Shown: positions 1 to 8,330, counted from the stretch's first letter. The stretch: 12,973 bases of DNA from JBOHER01 sp050701115 (GCA_050701115.1 JBOHER010000184.1:1-12973), one strand, 5' to 3'. A program made the numbers and translations. The notes: generated by a model not told the origin, from the letters alone.

Positions 1-295
1 AATGACGCCGAGTGAGTGTTCCGGGGAGATGAACCCCCATGGTGTCCGAGGGGTGGCGGTTGTGCACGAACACGCGATCGGCGGGTAGCGGCTGGGTGGG
101 GTGCCTGGGCGCGGCTTTCGCGTTCCAGCTCGACCATATGAGTTGCGGAATGTAACAGAGCGATTGCCAGCCGTAACAAGTGTCGAGAGCGGGGCGACTG
201 ACGCGTTCTGCGCCCCGAAGCGTCTAGTCGTCGCTGTTCTATGGCGTGCAGAGTATGCGAGCCGCCCGCGCGAAGGGCGCACGGCCACGCACCGA
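1..295. other. Non-coding leader region upstream of the LLM oxidoreductase
   Basis: No convincing gene lies in this stretch on either strand. The frame beginning at base 1 reaches a TGA at 13-15, so the last codons of an upstream plus-strand gene could end there, but five codons cannot prove it. The plus frame open from 101 to 298 has no family resemblance and runs into the downstream promoter. The stretch holds a GC-rich hairpin (190-217) and two copies of GTAACA (152-157 and 173-178) spaced 21 bp apart, which puts them on the same helix face. Confidence 0.5.
190..217. terminator. GC-rich hairpin, possible terminator of an upstream gene
   Basis: CGGGGCG at 190-196 is the exact reverse complement of CGCCCCG at 211-217, with a 14-base loop. 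There is no T-tract, as is usual in high-GC actinomycetes. It could end transcription of a gene to the left or act as a regulatory structure. It lies about 80 bp upstream of the -10 of the first gene. Confidence 0.35.
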
Positions 296-301
296 TAGGG
301 T
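296..301 (+). promoter_or_regulatory. -10 hexamer TAGGGT, leaderless start of LLM oxidoreductase
   Basis: TAGGGT ends 7 bases before the GTG at 309, so transcription would begin at or next to the start codon. No clear -35 box is seen at the expected distance. The hexamer supports the choice of GTG 309 over the longer upstream start at 246. Confidence 0.5.
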
Positions 302-308
302 CCTGGCC

Positions 309-1352
309 GTGCGATTGGGACTGAATCTTGGCTACTGGGGTGCCGGGAACGACGCGGCCAACCTGGAACTCGCCAGGGAGGCCGATCGGCTCGGCTTCGC
401 CGTGGTGTGGGTGGCCGAGGCCTACGGCTCGGACGCCCCGACCGTGCTGGCCTGGATCGCGGCGCAGACCTCGTCGATCGACGTGGGCAGTGCGGTGCTG
501 CAGATCCCGGCCCGCACGCCGGCCATGACGGCGATGACCGCGGCGACGCTGGACACCCTCTCCGGCGGCCGGTTCCGGCTGGGCCTCGGCGTGTCCGGGC
601 CGCAGGTCTCCGAGGGCTGGCACGGCGTGCGGTTCAGCTCACCGCTGGGCCGCACCCGCGAGTACGTCGACATCGTGCGGACGGTGTTACGCCGGGAAAC
701 CGTGCGCTACCAGGGCAAGCACTACCAGTTGCCGCTGCCCGGCGGCCCCGGCAAGGCGCTCAAGCTCACTGTGCACCCGGTGCGCGAGCAGATCCCGGTC
801 TATCTGGCCGCCATCGGCCCGCGCAATCTCGAACTGACCGGGGAAATCGCCGACGGCTGGCTGCCGGTGTTCTTCGCACCCGAGCACGCACACGAGCAGC
901 TGGCTCATCTCGAATCGGGTGCGCGCCGAGCGGGCCGCGATCCACGGGTGATCGACATCGCGCCGTCCGTGCCGCTGGTGGTCGGGCCGGATTGGCGTAG
1001 CTGCGCCGACGCCGTGCGCGGATACGCCGCGCTGTACCTGGGCGGAATGGGCAGCCGGGAGCAGAACTTCTACAACCAGCTGGCCTGCCGAATGGGCTAC
1101 CAGGAACAGGCGCGCGAGGTACAGGACCGCTACCTGGCCAAGGACTACGCGGGCGCCATGGCCGCCGTCCCGCTCGAGTTCATCGACGCCACGTCCTTGC
1201 TGGGACCGGCGGAACGGATCACCGAGCGCATCGCGGCGTACGCCGAGGCGGGGGTGGGCACGCTGACCGTGTCGCCCACCCACGCCGACCCGGCAGCGGC
1301 GGTCTCCGCACTGCGCACCATGTCCGAGTCATTTGATGCAGCGGGAGTCTGA
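309..1352 (+). CDS. LLM-class F420-dependent oxidoreductase
   Basis: This is a 347-residue luciferase-like monooxygenase-fold (TIM-barrel) protein of the actinobacterial type that normally uses coenzyme F420, or FMN, for hydride transfer on an unknown substrate in the cytoplasm. What is seen: the N-terminal strand LGLNLGYWG, then EADRLGF and WVAEAYGSDA, typical of the family's first two barrel units. After these come GRFRLGLGVSGPQ, the REYVDIVR helix, and PVYLAAIGPRNLELTGEIADGW, the last region being a family hallmark. GTG 309 is chosen because homologues begin just before this strand and a -10 hexamer sits 7 bases upstream. An in-frame start at 246 would add 21 unlikely residues. The stop lies 6 bases before uppP, so the two are probably co-transcribed. 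Cofactor choice (F420 or FMN) and substrate cannot be read from the sequence. Confidence 0.9.
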   Translation: MRLGLNLGYWGAGNDAANLELAREADRLGFAVVWVAEAYGSDAPTVLAWIAAQTSSIDVGSAVLQIPARTPAMTAMTAATLDTLSGGRFRLGLGVSGPQVSEGWHGVRFSSPLGRTREYVDIVRTVLRRETVRYQGKHYQLPLPGGPGKALKLTVHPVREQIPVYLAAIGPRNLELTGEIADGWLPVFFAPEHAHEQLAHLESGARRAGRDPRVIDIAPSVPLVVGPDWRSCADAVRGYAALYLGGMGSREQNFYNQLACRMGYQEQAREVQDRYLAKDYAGAMAAVPLEFIDATSLLGPAERITERIAAYAEAGVGTLTVSPTHADPAAAVSALRTMSESFDAAGV

Positions 1353-1358
1353 CACCAC

Positions 1359-2195
1359 ATGGGCTGGTTCGAAGCGGTGATCCTCGGCATCGTCCAGGGG
1401 CTCACCGAGTTCTTGCCGATCTCCTCCAGCGCGCACCTGCGGATCACCGCGGCGTTCGCGGGCTGGGGTGACCCCGGTGCCGCCTTCACCGCGGTCACCC
1501 AGATCGGCACCGAGCTCGCTGTGGTGCTGTACTTCGGCAAGAAGATCGGCCGGATCATCTCGCACTGGTTCTACTCGCTGTACAAACCGGAGTACCGGCA
1601 CGACCCGGACGCCAGGATGGGCTGGCTGATCATCATCGGTTCGCTGCCGATCGTGGTGCTCGGGCTGTTCTTCCAGGAAGAGATCAAGTCGGCCTTCCGC
1701 GATCTTCGGCTCACCGCGGCCGTGCTCATCTTCTTCGGCATCCTGCTGCTGATCGCCGACCGGTACGGCCAGAAGCGGCGGGACCTGGACCATCTGACCG
1801 TGCGGCACGGCTTCGGGTACGGGTTCGCCCAGTCCTTGGCGCTCATCCCCGGAGTTTCCCGCTCGGGTGGCACGATCACCGCGGGCCTCGCGCTCGGTTA
1901 CAAGCGTGCGGATGCCGCCGAATACGCCTTCCTGCTGGCCGTCCCCGCGGTGCTGGGGTCGGGTTTCTACCAGCTCAAGGAGATCGGCAACGGAAACTCC
2001 CCGGCATGGGGGCCGACCATCGTGGCCACGATCGTCGCCTTCCTCGTCGGTTATGCCGTGATCGCCTGGCTGATGGCCTACATCAAGACGCGCAGCTTCA
2101 TGCCGTTCGTGATCTACCGCATCGCCCTCGGCTCGCTGCTGCTGGTGCTGGTCTTCACCGGCGTGCTCGATCCGGAGGCAGGCCCGCTGATCTAG
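1359..2195 (+). CDS. uppP: Undecaprenyl-diphosphatase UppP (BacA family)
   Basis: This 278-residue integral membrane enzyme removes a phosphate from undecaprenyl diphosphate. That regenerates the C55 carrier used for peptidoglycan and other envelope polymers, and the activity gives bacitracin tolerance. What is seen: the first family motif VQGLTEFLPISSSAH at residues 12-26, with Glu17, the serine run and His26, and the second motif PGVSRSGGT at 164-172, with Arg168. Several hydrophobic segments follow, for example IIIGSLPIVVLGLFF and the C-terminal ALGSLLLVLVFTGV. The length is usual for the family. The ATG is preceded by GGGAG at 1343-1347, a weakly placed ribosome site, and sits 6 bases after the oxidoreductase stop, so translation is probably coupled. 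All catalytic residues appear intact. Confidence 0.97.
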   Translation: MGWFEAVILGIVQGLTEFLPISSSAHLRITAAFAGWGDPGAAFTAVTQIGTELAVVLYFGKKIGRIISHWFYSLYKPEYRHDPDARMGWLIIIGSLPIVVLGLFFQEEIKSAFRDLRLTAAVLIFFGILLLIADRYGQKRRDLDHLTVRHGFGYGFAQSLALIPGVSRSGGTITAGLALGYKRADAAEYAFLLAVPAVLGSGFYQLKEIGNGNSPAWGPTIVATIVAFLVGYAVIAWLMAYIKTRSFMPFVIYRIALGSLLLVLVFTGVLDPEAGPLI

Positions 2196-2226
2196 CCGCG
2201 CACCACCCAACGCCCATGCGGGCCAT

Positions 2227-2232
2227 TAAGCT
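2227..2232 (+). promoter_or_regulatory. -10 hexamer TAAGCT, leaderless start of histidine phosphatase
   Basis: TAAGCT ends 6 bases before the GTG at 2239, so the transcript would begin at the start codon. A small GCCC/GGGC dyad (2212-2223) lies just upstream in the 43-base gap after uppP. The gene may therefore have its own promoter as well as read-through from uppP. Confidence 0.5.
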
Positions 2233-2238
2233 CAGGGC

Positions 2239-2928
2239 GTGGGAACGGTGATCTTGTTGCGGCACGCCCGGTCGGCGGCCAACGGCTCTGGCACGCTGGC
2301 CGGCCGCACGCCCCACGTCGAACTGGACGACGCCGGACGCGAGCAGGCCGTCGGCCTCATCGGCCGGCTCTCCGCCGTGCCATTGTCCGGGCTGGTGCGT
2401 TCACCGATGCTGCGCTGCGAGCAGACCGTCTCCGCATTGGCCGCGGAGCGGTCCCTCGAGACTGTCGTCGAGCCGGACCTGTCCGAAGTGGACTATGGCG
2501 AGTGGACCGGGAAGCAGTTGGCCGATCTGGTTTCCGAACCCTTGTGGCGGGTGGTCCAGGCACATCCCTCCGCGGCGGTGTTCCCTGGCGGGGAGGGTCT
2601 CGCGCAGGTGCAGGCTCGCTCGGTCGCCGCGGTCCGGCGGCATGACGAACGCATCACCGCGCAGGCAGGTGAGGACGCGGTCTGGTTGCTGTGCAGCCAC
2701 GGCGACGTGATCAAGTCGGTGTTGGCCGACGCCCTGGGGCAGCACCTGGACGCCTTCCAGCGGATCGTGGTGGATCCCGGGTCGATCTCGGTGGTGCGCT
2801 ACACCTCGCTGCGGCCGTTCGTGCTGCGGCTCAACGACAATGCCGGAGACCTGACGAGCGTCGTGCCCCCTCCGCGGGAACGCGTCGCCGACTCGGACGC
2901 GCCGGTGGGCGGTAGCACCGGCAGCTGA
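2239..2928 (+). CDS. Histidine phosphatase family protein (MSMEG_4193-like)
   Basis: This is a 229-residue phosphoglycerate-mutase-fold phosphatase in which a histidine takes up the phosphate. What is seen: the catalytic block LLRHARSAAN at residues 6-15 with His9, in which the usual glycine of RHG is replaced by alanine. The second arginine lies in LVRSPMLRCEQT, the likely acid glutamate in EVDYGEWTG, and the second catalytic histidine is His154 in CSHGDVIKSVL. The last 25 residues are proline- and serine-rich and poorly structured. The gene follows uppP by 43 bases. In mycobacteria I recall the same uppP-phosphatase-DUF3090-SCO1664 order, but here the latter two lie about 5.4 kb downstream. 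Substrate is unknown; a mutase role is less likely. GTG is the only reasonable start and fits a leaderless promoter. Confidence 0.9.
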   Translation: MGTVILLRHARSAANGSGTLAGRTPHVELDDAGREQAVGLIGRLSAVPLSGLVRSPMLRCEQTVSALAAERSLETVVEPDLSEVDYGEWTGKQLADLVSEPLWRVVQAHPSAAVFPGGEGLAQVQARSVAAVRRHDERITAQAGEDAVWLLCSHGDVIKSVLADALGQHLDAFQRIVVDPGSISVVRYTSLRPFVLRLNDNAGDLTSVVPPPRERVADSDAPVGGSTGS

Positions 2929-2948
2929 GGCGCGGCCGGGAATAACGA

Positions 2949-2954
2949 TACGGT
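2949..2954 (+). promoter_or_regulatory. -10 hexamer TACGGT before the M3 peptidase gene
   Basis: TACGGT ends 7 bases before ATG 2962, predicting a leaderless message from that ATG. An overlapping AACGAT (2944-2949) would instead fit GTG 2956. No ribosome site is evident for either start. Confidence 0.45.
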
Positions 2955-2961
2955 CGTGGCC

Positions 2962-5001
2962 ATGACGACATCGACCAACCCGCTGCTGGAGGAGAGCACC
3001 CTCGACTTCCAGCTCCCACCGTTCGACCGCATCCTCGACGAGCACTACCTGCCCGCGTTCGAGGCAGGCATCGCGGCACACGCCGCCGAGGTCGAACGAA
3101 TCGCGGCCAACCCGGAGCCGCCGACCTTCGCCAACACCCTCGTCGCGCTGGAACGGTCGGGCATCCTGCTTCAGCGGGTTTCGATGGCGTTGTTCAACCT
3201 GACCTCGGCGGACACCAACGCGACGCTGCAACAGGTGCACGCCACCATCGCTCCTCGGCTCGCCGGTCATTCCGACGCGATCCACCTCAACCCGCAACTG
3301 TTCGCGCGCATCACGGCACTCTACGACCGGCGGGCCGAACTCGATCTCGACCCGGAGGGGCGGTGGCTGCTCGAGCGCTACCATCTCCAGTTCGTCCGGG
3401 CGGGTGCACAGTTGAGCGAGCAGGACAAAGATCAGCTGCGCGCGCTCAACGCGGAGCTGGCAACGGTGTGCACCCAGTTCCAGGACAACCTGCTCACCGA
3501 CACCAACGACCTCGCGGTCGTGGTGGATGACGCCGCTGCGCTGGCCGGTATGTCCGAAGACGCGATCGCGGCCGCTGCCGAGGCAGGTATCGCGCGGCAA
3601 CTGCCCGGCAAGTACGTGCTCACCCTGAACCTGCCCACCCAACAGGAACCGTTGTCGGTGCTCAACGACCGGTCGCTGCGCGAGCGGGTGTTCACCGCGT
3701 CGGTGTCCCGGGGGAACAGGGGAAACGAGCACGACAACAGCGAGCTGGCGATCACAGCGGCACGGTTGCGGGCACGACGAGCCGCGCTGCTCGGGTTCCC
3801 GCACCACGGCGCGTACACGATCGCCGACCAGATGGCGGGCACCGCGGAGGCCGCGCGGGCATTGCTGGCCCGGCTCGCCCCGGCAGCGGTCACCAACGCC
3901 AAGGCTGAAGCCGACGAGTTGCGGCAGCAGATGGGTGGCGGTGAACTGAGCGGGTGGGATTGGGCGTACTACGCCGAGCAGGTGCGGCGGCAGCGGTTCT
4001 CCGTCGACGCCGCTGACTTGCGTCCCTACTTCGAGTTGGAGCGAGTGCTGCACGATGGCGTGTTCCATGCGGCGAACCGGCTCTACGGCATCGAGTTCAC
4101 CGAGCGCACAGATCTGCCCACCTATCACCCGGACGTGCGGATCTTCGAGGTGACCGACGCCGACGGCACGCCACTGGGTCTGTTCCTCGCCGACTACTTC
4201 GCGCGCGCGTCCAAGCGTGGTGGCACGTGGATGAACAACTTCGTCGGCCAATCCGGCCTGCACGGGACGAAGCCGGTGATCGTCAACGTGCTCAACATCC
4301 CCAAGCCTCCCGATGGCCAGCCCGCACTGCTCACCTTCGACGAGGTCACCACCGCGTTCCACGAGTTCGGCCACGCGTTACACGGGCTGTTCTCCGACGT
4401 GACCTATCCGAAGTTCTCCGGGACCAGCGTGCCGCGTGATTTCGTGGAGTTCCCCTCGCAGGTCAACTAAATGTGGGCGGTGTGGCCCGAGGTGCTCGCC
4501 AACTACGCCAAGCACTATCGGACCGGGGAGCCGCTGCCCGGGCAGCGGGTGGCGAGCCTGCTGGAAGCCCAGCGGTACGGCGAGGGATTCGCGACCACCG
4601 AGTACCTGGCCGCCGCGCTGCTGGACCTCGCGTGGCATGAGCTCACCGTCGATGACCAGGTGGACGAGGTCGCCGACTTCGAAGCGGCGGCGTTGGACAA
4701 GGCCGGGGTAGCGTTGCCGATCATCCCGCCGCGCTACCGCAGCACGTACTTCGCGCATGTGTTCAGCGGCGGCTACGACGCGGGTTACTACTCCTACATA
4801 TGGAGCCAGGTGCTCGACGCCGACACGGTCGAATGGTTCAAGGACAACGGAGGGCTGCGCCGGGAGAACGGCGACCGCTTCCGCCACGAGGTACTCAGCA
4901 AAGGTGGCAGCTTGGATGTAATGGCGGCCTACCGCACCTTCCGGGGCCGCGACCCGGAGATCGACCCGCTCTTGGAACGCAAAGGTCTGACCGGGGCGTA
5001 G
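2962..5001 (+). pseudogene. M3 family metallopeptidase (Dcp-like), interrupted by in-frame stop
   Basis: The two collinear, same-frame parts together match a complete oligopeptidase or dipeptidyl carboxypeptidase of family M3. Such cytoplasmic zinc enzymes finish the breakdown of short peptides. Counting from the in-frame GTG 2956, the HEFGH zinc motif is at 469-473 and the third ligand, Glu498, lies in RDFVEFPSQ, the positions known for E. coli Dcp. The reading frame then meets TAA at 4468-4470 (codon 505), exactly where relatives have a conserved Glu (SQxNE followed by a tryptophan region). The frame continues intact for 176 codons. These carry the substrate-binding block HVFSGGYDAGYYSYIW, whose His and Tyr residues are needed for catalysis. 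One G-to-T change (GAA to TAA) explains it. The 504-residue front part alone would bind zinc but lack that block. Either a recent nonsense mutation or a sequencing error fits. The start could be GTG 2956 or ATG 2962. Confidence 0.85.
4471..5001 (+). CDS. C-terminal part of M3 metallopeptidase, open after the internal stop
   Basis: This 176-codon frame continues the peptidase directly after its internal TAA and starts with ATG at 4471, so stop and start abut (TAAATG). It holds the helical C-terminal lobe, including LLDLAWHEL, IPPRYRSTYFAHVF and GYDAGYYSYIW, the latter with the tyrosines that bind substrate and stabilise the transition state in M3 enzymes. No Shine-Dalgarno site precedes the ATG. 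The methionine is an ordinary internal residue in relatives, so its use as a start would depend on reinitiation after the stop. It has no zinc ligands and cannot act alone. Listed separately only because a split two-chain enzyme is conceivable. Confidence 0.3.
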   Translation: MWAVWPEVLANYAKHYRTGEPLPGQRVASLLEAQRYGEGFATTEYLAAALLDLAWHELTVDDQVDEVADFEAAALDKAGVALPIIPPRYRSTYFAHVFSGGYDAGYYSYIWSQVLDADTVEWFKDNGGLRRENGDRFRHEVLSKGGSLDVMAAYRTFRGRDPEIDPLLERKGLTGA

Positions 5002-5029
5002 TGCAGTAGTACTTGCAGGCACGCCCCGG
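4991..5029. terminator. Bidirectional hairpin terminator between peptidase and mdh
   Basis: CCGGGGCGT (4991-4999) and ACGCCCCGG (5021-5029) form a perfect 9-bp stem around a 21-base loop that can pair a little further. The left arm overlaps the last peptidase codons and stop; the right arm ends 6 bases before the mdh stop. The two genes converge here, so the hairpin can end both transcripts. No T-tract is present. Confidence 0.65.
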
Positions 5030-5035
5030 CCGCGC

Positions 5036-6025
<990 letters not shown>

Positions 6026-6030
6026 TGCGT

Positions 6031-6036
6031 TCTCCT
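6031..6036 (-). promoter_or_regulatory. Ribosome binding site of mdh
   Basis: AGGAGA on the minus strand lies 5 bases from the mdh ATG, a canonical placement. It contrasts with the mostly leaderless starts elsewhere in the window. Confidence 0.8.
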
Positions 6037-6064
6037 GCTAGGGGGATTTCGTCTTCGCACGGGG

Positions 6065-6070
6065 ATGCTA
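6065..6070 (-). promoter_or_regulatory. Possible mdh -10 hexamer TAGCAT
   Basis: TAGCAT on the minus strand lies 39 bases upstream of the mdh ATG and would give a leader of about 30 bases carrying the AGGAGA site. No clear -35 box is seen. Confidence 0.4.
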
Positions 6071-6141
6071 TCCCGCTAGCCGGTGTTCGGCGGAAATCGG
6101 CGGGAATCAGGGGGGTGCGTCGGGTCACTCTCACCCGTCCT

Positions 6142-6172
6142 CGGACAGGTCCGGCGACCCGGTGTGTAATCT
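6142..6172 (+). promoter_or_regulatory. mptB: Possible mptB promoter
   Basis: CGGACA (6142-6147) and TGTAAT (6165-6170) are 17 bases apart, a fair -35/-10 pair. TAATCT (6167-6172) is an overlapping alternative -10. Transcription would begin only a few bases before ATG 6184, so the leader would be very short. The promoter shares the intergenic space with mdh but does not overlap its -10. Confidence 0.4.
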
Positions 6173-6183
6173 CGGGTGCTGAC

Positions 6184-7764
6184 ATGCCCACCACCATCGA
6201 CCCCCCTGCGGCCGCACAACCGCACTCGCCAGGCGACGCCGGCGAGTCCGTGGTGAGCACCCGCGCGACCCGCATTCTCCAGCTGCCCTCGCGCTTCCCC
6301 TACCGCACGATCGCCCTGGGCACGGTGGGCAGCACGCTGCTGATGCTGGCCGCACTCGGCGCGGGCGGCATCCTCATCTCCGACCCGGTGCTGGGCGCGG
6401 GTCCACTGTCCTGGCTGCGCTACGGCCACGGGAAAGCCCTGGCCACCGCGACGCTCTACCTCGGTTTCGGGCTCGTCGTGTGGGCCTGGGTCCGGCTGGG
6501 CCGCTATGTGCTGCGGGGCCGGGTCGGGGTCCGTCCGGTGCTGATCGCGTCGGGCTGCTGGATGGCGCCGCTGCTGATCTCGCCCCCGTTGTTCACCCGC
6601 GACGTGTTCTCCTACCTCGGGCAGGGCGCGCAGCTGCTGTACGGCCACGACCCGTACGCCAGCGGGCCTGCTGTGCTGGACGAGCTGCCCCACGTTGTGG
6701 AGAACGTGCACTGGCTCTGGCAGACCACCCCCGCTCCGTATGGGCCACTGTTCCTCGCGGTGTCCAAGGGGATCGTGTCGCTGACCGGCGACGACGTGAT
6801 CGCCGGAGTGATCGTCACCAGGCTGGTGCTGCTGACCGGCCTTGCCGCCATGCTGTGGGCACTGCCCCGGCTGGTCAACCATCTCGGCGGCAACCTGCCG
6901 GTCACCATGTGGCTCGCGGTGGCCAGCCCGATGACGGTCATCCACCTGGTCGGCGGTCCGCACAACGACCTGCTGATGCTGGGCTTCCTGACGGTCGGGG
7001 TGGTCGCGGCCCTGGAACGCAAGCACGCCGTGGCCATCGCGCTGGTCACGATCGGCATGCTGATCAAACCCACGGCCGCGCTCGCGCTGCCGTTCCTGGT
7101 CTGGATCTGGGCCAGCCGCCTTGACGCGGGCAGCAGGACCGCGAACTTCTTCCGCGCGGTGATGCCCTCACTCGGCATCTTCGGCGCGATCTTCGCCGCG
7201 GGCACCATGGTGTCTCTCGGCTCGTTCAACATCGGCTGGGCGACCGGTCTGCAGGCTCCGACGCTGATCGTCAACTGGCTGAACTTCCCCACCGGAATCG
7301 GCCAGGCGGTCGGCGGCTTCGCGCGGCTGTTCTTCGACGTGGACTATTCGATGTTCATCGCGGGCGCCCGCGCGCTCGCGGCCGTCGCGCTCGCGGGGTT
7401 CGCGATACGCCAGTGGTGGCTGGCCCGCGACGGGGGCGATCGGGCCGTCCTGCACATGGGGATCACGCTGCTGGCGGCGGCGATCCTCGCGCCGCCCACC
7501 CTGCCCTGGTACCTGACGTGGGGCTTCGTGATCCTCGCCGCGTTCAGGTGGAGTCGCGAGCAGCTGTCCTTCGTGGTGGGCGTCGCGGTGTTCCTGGTGC
7601 TGGTCTACTACCCGACCGGCGAGCAGGGCCTGAACAACTGGTGGTTCATGGCCGGGGTGTTCGCGGTCAGCGTGTACGCCGCCGTGTCATTCCTGCGGCC
7701 GGACCCGCTCGGGCTCATCGAGGCGGTACGTCCTCCCGCCCGGACCAACCGCTCCACCGGCTGA
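6184..7764 (+). CDS. mptB: Polyprenol-phosphomannose-dependent alpha-1,6-mannosyltransferase MptB
   Basis: This 526-residue polytopic GT-C glycosyltransferase transfers mannose from polyprenyl-phosphomannose on the outer face of the membrane. In Corynebacteriales MptB starts the alpha-1,6 mannan backbone of lipomannan/lipoarabinomannan. What is seen: a roughly 45-residue polar N-terminus, then about a dozen hydrophobic helices beginning at TIALGTVGSTLLMLAALG. The first extracytoplasmic loop motif PPLFTRDVFSY carries Asp140, the expected catalytic acid of GT-C enzymes. It is followed by GQGAQLLYGHDPY and WLWQTTPAPYGPLF, both typical of the MptA/MptB group. ATG 6184 is preferred to the in-frame ATG 6025, which lies in the mdh promoter and would add 53 residues without membrane character. 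The 3' end overlaps the next, convergent gene by 50 bp. MptA is the alternative, but the length and loop resemble MptB. Confidence 0.88.
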   Translation: MPTTIDPPAAAQPHSPGDAGESVVSTRATRILQLPSRFPYRTIALGTVGSTLLMLAALGAGGILISDPVLGAGPLSWLRYGHGKALATATLYLGFGLVVWAWVRLGRYVLRGRVGVRPVLIASGCWMAPLLISPPLFTRDVFSYLGQGAQLLYGHDPYASGPAVLDELPHVVENVHWLWQTTPAPYGPLFLAVSKGIVSLTGDDVIAGVIVTRLVLLTGLAAMLWALPRLVNHLGGNLPVTMWLAVASPMTVIHLVGGPHNDLLMLGFLTVGVVAALERKHAVAIALVTIGMLIKPTAALALPFLVWIWASRLDAGSRTANFFRAVMPSLGIFGAIFAAGTMVSLGSFNIGWATGLQAPTLIVNWLNFPTGIGQAVGGFARLFFDVDYSMFIAGARALAAVALAGFAIRQWWLARDGGDRAVLHMGITLLAAAILAPPTLPWYLTWGFVILAAFRWSREQLSFVVGVAVFLVLVYYPTGEQGLNNWWFMAGVFAVSVYAAVSFLRPDPLGLIEAVRPPARTNRSTG

Positions 7765-8158
7765 CGTCGATCCACACCACGACGCCGTCCGGTGGACGTA
7801 CCGCGTACTGCGCGTACTTGTCGCACAGCGCACGCACCGATGCCCGGTGGTCCGCGCCGCTGTCTGCCGGACGCACGATCCGCGCCGTTCCGTCCGCACG
7901 CACCCACCACAGCTGTTCCCAGTCCTCGTGGTATTCGTCGACCAGCGCGCAGACGTGCTCGTTCGCCGCGATGTTCGACAGCCTGCTGAGTTTCGTCGTG
8001 GTCTTGGGCTTGTGATCGACGGCGAACACCACGGCGTCGCCGACAACCGCGAAGGTCACCGGCACGATATGCGGCGCGGTGCTGGGGTCGACCGTCGCCA
8101 GCCGGGCCACTCTGGCTTTCGCAAACCACTCGCGCGCCTGCTTCGAACTCAACCGCAT
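7715..8158 (-). CDS. PPOX-class (split beta-barrel) F420-dependent oxidoreductase family protein
   Basis: This 147-residue protein has the pyridoxamine-phosphate-oxidase-like FMN/F420-binding split barrel. What is seen: the N-terminal helix AREWFAKARVARLATVDP, then HIVPVTFAVVGDAVVFAVD, where the strand pair with the central VP is typical. KPKTTTKLSRLSNIAAN is the cofactor-phosphate-binding region, with lysines and arginine. VCALVDEYHEDWEQLWWVRADG follows, a hallmark of the short actinobacterial F420-type members. Substrate and cofactor are not proven. An in-frame start 111 bases upstream exists, but ATG 8158 fits both the family N-terminus and a TAGGCT hexamer 7 bases before it. It is transcribed towards mptB with overlapping ends and diverges from DUF3090. 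Confidence 0.87.
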   Translation of the reverse strand: MRLSSKQAREWFAKARVARLATVDPSTAPHIVPVTFAVVGDAVVFAVDHKPKTTTKLSRLSNIAANEHVCALVDEYHEDWEQLWWVRADGTARIVRPADSGADHRASVRALCDKYAQYAVRPPDGVVVWIDVSRWSGWSGREDVPPR

Positions 8159-8165
8159 ACCCTTG

Positions 8166-8171
8166 AGCCTA
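8166..8171 (-). promoter_or_regulatory. -10 hexamer TAGGCT, leaderless start of PPOX gene
   Basis: Read on the minus strand, TAGGCT ends 7 bases before ATG 8158. It decides the start in favour of the short 147-residue form. AAGGG directly before the ATG is too close to act as a ribosome site. Confidence 0.5.
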
Positions 8172-8324
8172 GGAGGGTTATGCACCCCGAGTCGCAGGGG
8201 CGGGCCGGAGCTCGCGCAGGTCCCGGGTCGTGAGTGCTGAGGGTTGCTGGAGGGGCAACATTCACGCACGAGGCCACCTGCAGGAATACCCGGGGCGGCG
8301 GATGCCGATCATGTGCACGTGGCT

Positions 8325-8330
8325 TAGGGT
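8325..8330 (+). promoter_or_regulatory. -10 hexamer TAGGGT upstream of DUF3090
   Basis: TAGGGT ends 10 bases before ATG 8341, predicting a leader of only a few bases. It lies in the 182-bp divergent gap between the PPOX gene and this operon, in which I see no other gene. Confidence 0.5.

Noticed and set aside
101..298. Plus-strand open frame of 65 codons in the left non-coding region
   Set aside because: No ribosome site, no family resemblance, and it runs through a hairpin and into the promoter of the next gene.
1329..2210. Minus-strand open frame of 293 codons opposite uppP
   Set aside because: It is rich in Asp, Glu, Gln, His and Arg, the usual shadow of a membrane-protein gene, with no motif; UppP motifs on the plus strand are complete.
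2401..4374. Very long minus-strand open frame (657 codons) opposite the phosphatase and peptidase genes
   Set aside because: It mirrors the third-position G/C bias of the plus-strand genes, has an Arg/His/Gln/Val-rich composition without recognisable domains, and lies opposite two clear enzyme genes.
6076..7026. Minus-strand open frame of 316 codons opposite mptB
   Set aside because: The composition is His/Gln/Arg/Asp-rich as expected from the antisense of a hydrophobic GC-rich gene, with no family motifs; mptB is well supported.
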